DNA of 7,897 bases from Planctomycetota bacterium. GTDB taxonomy: Bacteria > Planctomycetota > SZUA-567 > H5-PLA8 > CALKMO01. The DNA is taken from positions 1-7,897 of the forward strand of contig JAOACM010000192.1 in the NCBI GenBank assembly GCA_026417845.1. The letters are read 5' to 3'. Positions 5,186 through 7,897 of the stretch are shown piece after piece; the stretch's first letter is position 1, and each line of letters starts with the position of its first letter. The notes beneath the pieces were generated by a model, which saw only the letters and a list, made by a program, of their open reading frames with translations, did no database searches and was not told the origin of the DNA. The translations under genes and the position numbers were made by a program.

Positions 5186-6319
5186 ATGCCGGCGAGCCGC
5201 GTGACCGGGGGAAGCCGCGTGTCGGAGGGCAGGAGTATCGAGCGGCGGGAGTTTCTCGCCGGCTTGATCGGCTCCGCCGCGGCCCTCGCGCTGCACGGGC
5301 GGCTCCCGGGCATGGAGTCTCAGGGGCGGGAGGAGCCGGAGGAAGAAAGACCGATGGGCGGCGGAACCGGCAAGACGAAGCCCACAGGGTACCTGTGGGA
5401 CGAGATATACCTGAAACACGACACCGGCGGATATCATCCGGAATCCGCCAGACGCCTGACCGCGATAAACGAGAGGCTGAAGGGAAATGCCTGGTTCAAA
5501 AGCCTGCTTCCGCTGAAGGCCGCGGAAGCCCCCGTCGAGACCGTTGCGCTTGTGCATCCGGTCGAGTACATCGAGAAGGCAAGGAAGGAATGCGAAGAAG
5601 GGCGCGGCACGCTTTCGACCGGCGATACCAACATCTGCCGGGACAGCTACAGGGTGGCCCTCGCCGCGGTGGGCGGCGTGACGGCGGCGGTTGACGCGAT
5701 CATGGAGGGGAAGGCGAAGAATGCGTTCTGCGCAGTCCGCCCCCCGGGCCACCACGCCTGTCCGTCCAGAGGCATGGGATTCTGCATCTTCAACAACGTC
5801 GCGATCGCCGCCCGGTACGCGCAGAAGAAACATTCCGTCGAGCGGGTACTGATTGCCGACTGGGATGTCCACCACGGCAACGGTACCCAGGAAATCTTTT
5901 ACTCGGATGGATCCGTATTCTTTATGAGCACTCACCAATGGCCGTTGTACCCGAATACCGGCAGGCGCGAGGAGACGGGAGAAGGCAAGGGCAAGGGACT
6001 TATAATGAACAGGCCTTTCCCCGCCGGCGCGGGCGGCCGGGAGATAATCGGCGCCTTCAGGGACGATCTGTTGCCTGAAATGAAGAAGTTCAAGCCTGAC
6101 CTGGTTATCGTCTCCGCGGGTTTCGATTCGCGCGAAGGCGACCCGCTCGGCCGCTTCAAGCTCACTGACGACGACTTCCGCGAACTCACGAAGATCGTGC
6201 TGGAAATAGCCGGGATCGCCGGGAAAGGCCGGGTCATTTCGGCGCTCGAAGGCGGCTACAGTCTCGGCGGCCTTGCCTCCGCCGTTTCCGCTCACGTCGA
6301 GGAGCTGTCTAAGGCGTGA
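5186..6319 (+). CDS. Histone-deacetylase/acetylpolyamine-amidohydrolase family protein with Tat signal
   Basis: The predicted enzyme is a zinc-dependent deacetylase that removes acetyl groups from amines. The 377-residue protein carries an intact arginase/deacetylase-fold active site: H-P-E-S (84-87), R-P-P-G-H-H-A (185-191, catalytic pair H189/H190), D-W-D-V-H-H-G-N-G (225-233, zinc ligands D227 and H229), S-A-G-F-D (310-314, third zinc ligand D314), and L-E-G-G-Y (354-358, catalytic-type Y358). The N terminus reads E-R-R-E-F-L-A-G-L-I-G-S-A-A-A-L-A-L (19-36), a twin-arginine motif plus hydrophobic core, followed by a charged linker up to about residue 65. It should therefore be folded in the cytoplasm and exported through Tat. 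No lipobox cysteine is seen. Most bacterial members are cytoplasmic, so export points to an external or periplasmic substrate such as an acetylated polyamine or sugar-derived amine. That is inference. It lies 139 bases after tRNA-Gln and ends one base from the convergent neighbour. Confidence 0.92.
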   Translation: MPASRVTGGSRVSEGRSIERREFLAGLIGSAAALALHGRLPGMESQGREEPEEERPMGGGTGKTKPTGYLWDEIYLKHDTGGYHPESARRLTAINERLKGNAWFKSLLPLKAAEAPVETVALVHPVEYIEKARKECEEGRGTLSTGDTNICRDSYRVALAAVGGVTAAVDAIMEGKAKNAFCAVRPPGHHACPSRGMGFCIFNNVAIAARYAQKKHSVERVLIADWDVHHGNGTQEIFYSDGSVFFMSTHQWPLYPNTGRREETGEGKGKGLIMNRPFPAGAGGREIIGAFRDDLLPEMKKFKPDLVIVSAGFDSREGDPLGRFKLTDDDFRELTKIVLEIAGIAGKGRVISALEGGYSLGGLASAVSAHVEELSKA

Positions 6320-6320
6320 T

Positions 6321-7718
6321 TCAGGGCACCTGCGAGGCCCAGCGGGCCCACGAGTGGGTCATGTCGGAGGCCTTCTGACCGTAGGCCTTCTCGATCGCGG
6401 CGGCGGGAGCCGTACCGCTCCGGATGTCCGAGACCGCCTTCTCGTAGTGTTTCGCCCCGCGCGCTATCAGGTACGTGGCGAAAGACCAGCATTGCTGGTA
6501 GACGAGCGGCTTCAAGCCGCGCAGCTCTATTTCCATAAGTTGCGGGATGGTCAGGGTCGTTCCGGCGACGATTCCCTTCCGGACGGATTCGCTCCACGAC
6601 CCCCTCATGTCTATCCTGTTGTCTTCATAGGCGATCGTATAGAACCTGCAGTTCCTGAACATGAGATACTCGCACCAGGAAGCGAACCCCTCTTCCAGCC
6701 AGGCGGGCGCCTTGCCGCCCGATGCGTTTTTCATAATCACGTGAGCGAACAGGTTCGTCACCCCCTGGATGTACTGCGGGTCTCCCATCCGTTCCTTGTT
6801 CGCGACGGCCAGGTTCGGAACATGAGCGCCCGATGTCCTCTTGTGGAGGTCGCGCTGCCCCTCGCCTTCTCCTCCCTTGCCGTCCCGCCTTCCTCCAGAA
6901 AGCGCCTCGAAGAAAACTTCATAGTTGTGCTGGGTGGAGATTATGAACACCCGGCAATCGGGTGGCCAGACGACATCGAAGCCCCCATCCTTGAAATAGG
7001 CCTTCAATTGTATCGCCAGGTTTTCGCAGGACCTCACGGCGGCGAGCGTCTGCTCGTCGGAAAGCTGGGAGAAGTAGCAGGCGTGGGGCGTCTGGAACAG
7101 TTTGAACTGCTGATTGATCCGCCTCTGGACGTTTTCCAGGTGAGAGTGGCGGCTGGCGAGGGCATTGGCGATGGCCTCGTATCTCTGTCGTGCCCCGTCG
7201 CAATCGGGGCACACCGTAAACCCCGCTCCACCGCAGCAGTCCGGCGGCTTGTCGTCCATCCCCAGGATCAGGGGTTGTTTCGAGTGGGTCGGGCAGGGGA
7301 TCAGTCCGCGGCCGCCGCACTTCTTACAGAGTTCCTTCTGGACGGCCGGTTTCGGAACGGCGCCGGCGCTGTCGGGTTTCCCGCCGGCGTCAGCCGCGGG
7401 GTTTTTAGGAGACTGTTTCAGCCCGAACTCTTCCAGGGGATCCGCCGGAGGCGTCCCGGACGGTTTCTTTTCCTTCCCGGGATCGGCGTTCTCCTTGCGC
7501 GACCCTTTCTTCCCGGCGTCATCGTCCTCGTCTTCTACCACCCGCTTCTTTTTACCCGGGGCGTTCTGTTTTTCGGGGTCGTCGGTCCTGGCGCCGTCGT
7601 CTCCCGACTTCGGCGCCTCTTTTTCGGCGCCGCAGGCGTGCCCGACCGGCGAGCCGGCCGAAAAGGCAACGGATACGATGCAGACAAGGGCCAGCGACGG
7701 CCGCGAACGATCGGGCAT
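6321..7718 (-). CDS. Secreted gluzincin-like (peptidase MA-type) protein with DnaJ-like cysteine cluster and degenerate active site
   Basis: This 465-residue protein begins with a Sec-type signal (basic start, hydrophobic L-A-L-V-C-I-V-S-V-A-F-S, residues 9-20), with cleavage likely near residue 27-31. Residues about 31-125 are a Lys/Asp/Glu/Pro/Gly-rich disordered linker. A cysteine cluster follows: C-K-K-C-G-G-R-G (131-138), C142/H145, C-C-G-G-A-G (161-166) and C-P-D-C-D-G (170-175), resembling the C-x-x-C-x-G-x-G zinc repeats of DnaJ. The C-terminal half looks like a gluzincin metallopeptidase, with a helix L-F-A-H-V-I-M-K (323-330) followed by P-A-W-L-E-E-G-F-A-S-W (338-348). The helix should carry H-E-x-x-H but reads H-V-I-M-K, so only H326 and the downstream glutamate (E342/E343) remain and peptidase activity is doubtful. 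The start is supported by AAGGAG (7726-7731) seven bases upstream. Such architectures are familiar from Planctomycetota, but I cannot name a function. Confidence 0.8.
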   Translation of the reverse strand: MPDRSRPSLALVCIVSVAFSAGSPVGHACGAEKEAPKSGDDGARTDDPEKQNAPGKKKRVVEDEDDDAGKKGSRKENADPGKEKKPSGTPPADPLEEFGLKQSPKNPAADAGGKPDSAGAVPKPAVQKELCKKCGGRGLIPCPTHSKQPLILGMDDKPPDCCGGAGFTVCPDCDGARQRYEAIANALASRHSHLENVQRRINQQFKLFQTPHACYFSQLSDEQTLAAVRSCENLAIQLKAYFKDGGFDVVWPPDCRVFIISTQHNYEVFFEALSGGRRDGKGGEGEGQRDLHKRTSGAHVPNLAVANKERMGDPQYIQGVTNLFAHVIMKNASGGKAPAWLEEGFASWCEYLMFRNCRFYTIAYEDNRIDMRGSWSESVRKGIVAGTTLTIPQLMEIELRGLKPLVYQQCWSFATYLIARGAKHYEKAVSDIRSGTAPAAAIEKAYGQKASDMTHSWARWASQVP

Positions 7719-7725
7719 AAAGATG

Positions 7726-7731
7726 CTCCTT
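7726..7731 (-). promoter_or_regulatory. Ribosome binding site of the gluzincin-like gene
   Basis: The minus strand reads AAGGAG, seven bases before the ATG at 7718. It supports the full-length start and the signal peptide. Confidence 0.7.
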
Positions 7732-7759
7732 GCGAACCGCCCCCCCTCCTATAAGACGT

Positions 7760-7789
7760 ATTTTAGCCGCATCCTGTTCACCGCCGCAA
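7760..7789 (-). promoter_or_regulatory. Possible promoter of the gluzincin-like gene
   Basis: The minus strand reads TTGCGG (7789-7784), an 18-base spacer, then TAAAAT (7765-7760). The -10 is good and the -35 moderate. The -35 lies in one arm of a 6-base-pair inverted repeat, CCGCAA/TTGCGG (7784-7789 with 7795-7800, loop GCTTT), which could be an operator or simply a hairpin. Confidence 0.35.
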
Positions 7790-7807
7790 GCTTTTTGCGG
7801 AGTTCGT

Positions 7808-7897
7808 AAGCCGGTTGCGCTGTCTACGGGTGGGAGGGGGATTTGCGCGGGCGGCGATGGGACTTACCCCAGCCCTCCAGAGCAAACACGCTCCCGC
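7808..7897 (+). repeat. Dispersed intergenic repeat, copy C (cut by the window edge)
   Basis: Ninety bases match the first 94 of copy A closely, with identical runs of 16 (7808-7823) and 17 bases (7845-7861), then CTTACCCCAGC and ACACGCTCCCGC up to the last base of the window. The outer GCGGG/CCCGC stem (7847-7851 with 7893-7897) and the inner TGGG/CCCA hairpin (7858-7861 with 7868-7871) are both present. The second half of the element presumably lies beyond the edge. It sits upstream of the minus-strand gluzincin-like gene. Confidence 0.75.

Noticed and set aside
4727..6295. Long minus-strand open frame (522 codons) across the tRNA and HDAC-like gene
   Set aside because: It reads through a tRNA gene and is antisense to an enzyme with all catalytic motifs. 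The translation is Arg/Pro/Gly-rich with no recognisable domain, as expected for a shadow frame in GC-rich DNA.
6273..7754. 493-codon plus-strand open frame antisense to the gluzincin-like gene
   Set aside because: The minus frame has a signal peptide, ribosome binding site and ordered cysteine motifs. The plus frame has none and begins inside the HDAC-like gene.

Overview
The window is a GC-rich bacterial chromosomal segment with six protein genes (one cut by the left edge), one tRNA-Gln(UUG), and long non-coding gaps holding a dispersed repeat. The lineage cannot be fixed from one window. A Tat-tagged histone-deacetylase-like enzyme, a secreted gluzincin-like protein with a DnaJ-like cysteine cluster, and a eukaryote/archaeal-type ProRS together suggest a Planctomycetota-like or related environmental (PVC or candidate-phylum) genome. 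This is inference. No phage, plasmid, transposase, CRISPR or defence gene is visible.

Layout, left to right. (1) 3-233 (+): last membrane segment of a polytopic membrane protein, possibly a MurJ/MATE-like flippase. (2) 405-1268 (-): a xylose-isomerase-like TIM-barrel (sugar phosphate isomerase/epimerase family) with a good sigma70-type promoter at 1348-1375 and a terminator-like hairpin in its leader. Both metal-binding glutamates expected in the family are alanine. (3) 1376-2027: about 650 bases with no credible gene, holding repeat copy A. (4) 2028-3491 (+): proS, prolyl-tRNA synthetase. (5) 3584-4576 (+): a YprB-like RNase H-fold exonuclease with an extra charged segment. (6) 4577-4971: repeat copy B, a short hairpin, then tRNA-Gln(UUG) at 4972-5046. 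(7) 5186-6319 (+): a histone-deacetylase/acetylpolyamine-amidohydrolase family enzyme with an intact active site and a twin-arginine signal. (8) 6321-7718 (-): a secreted protein with a zinc-finger-like cysteine cluster and a degenerate metallopeptidase site, convergent with (7) across one base. (9) 7808-7897: repeat copy C, cut by the right edge.

The genes do not form one obvious pathway. proS and tRNA-Gln are translation housekeeping, and the YprB-like protein is a nucleic-acid enzyme. The two genes at the right end both encode predicted exported proteins. The least explained material is the dispersed, same-orientation repeat (A, B, C), which keeps a nested stem-loop in all three copies. 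Next come the two enzymes that keep their folds but have lost key catalytic residues.
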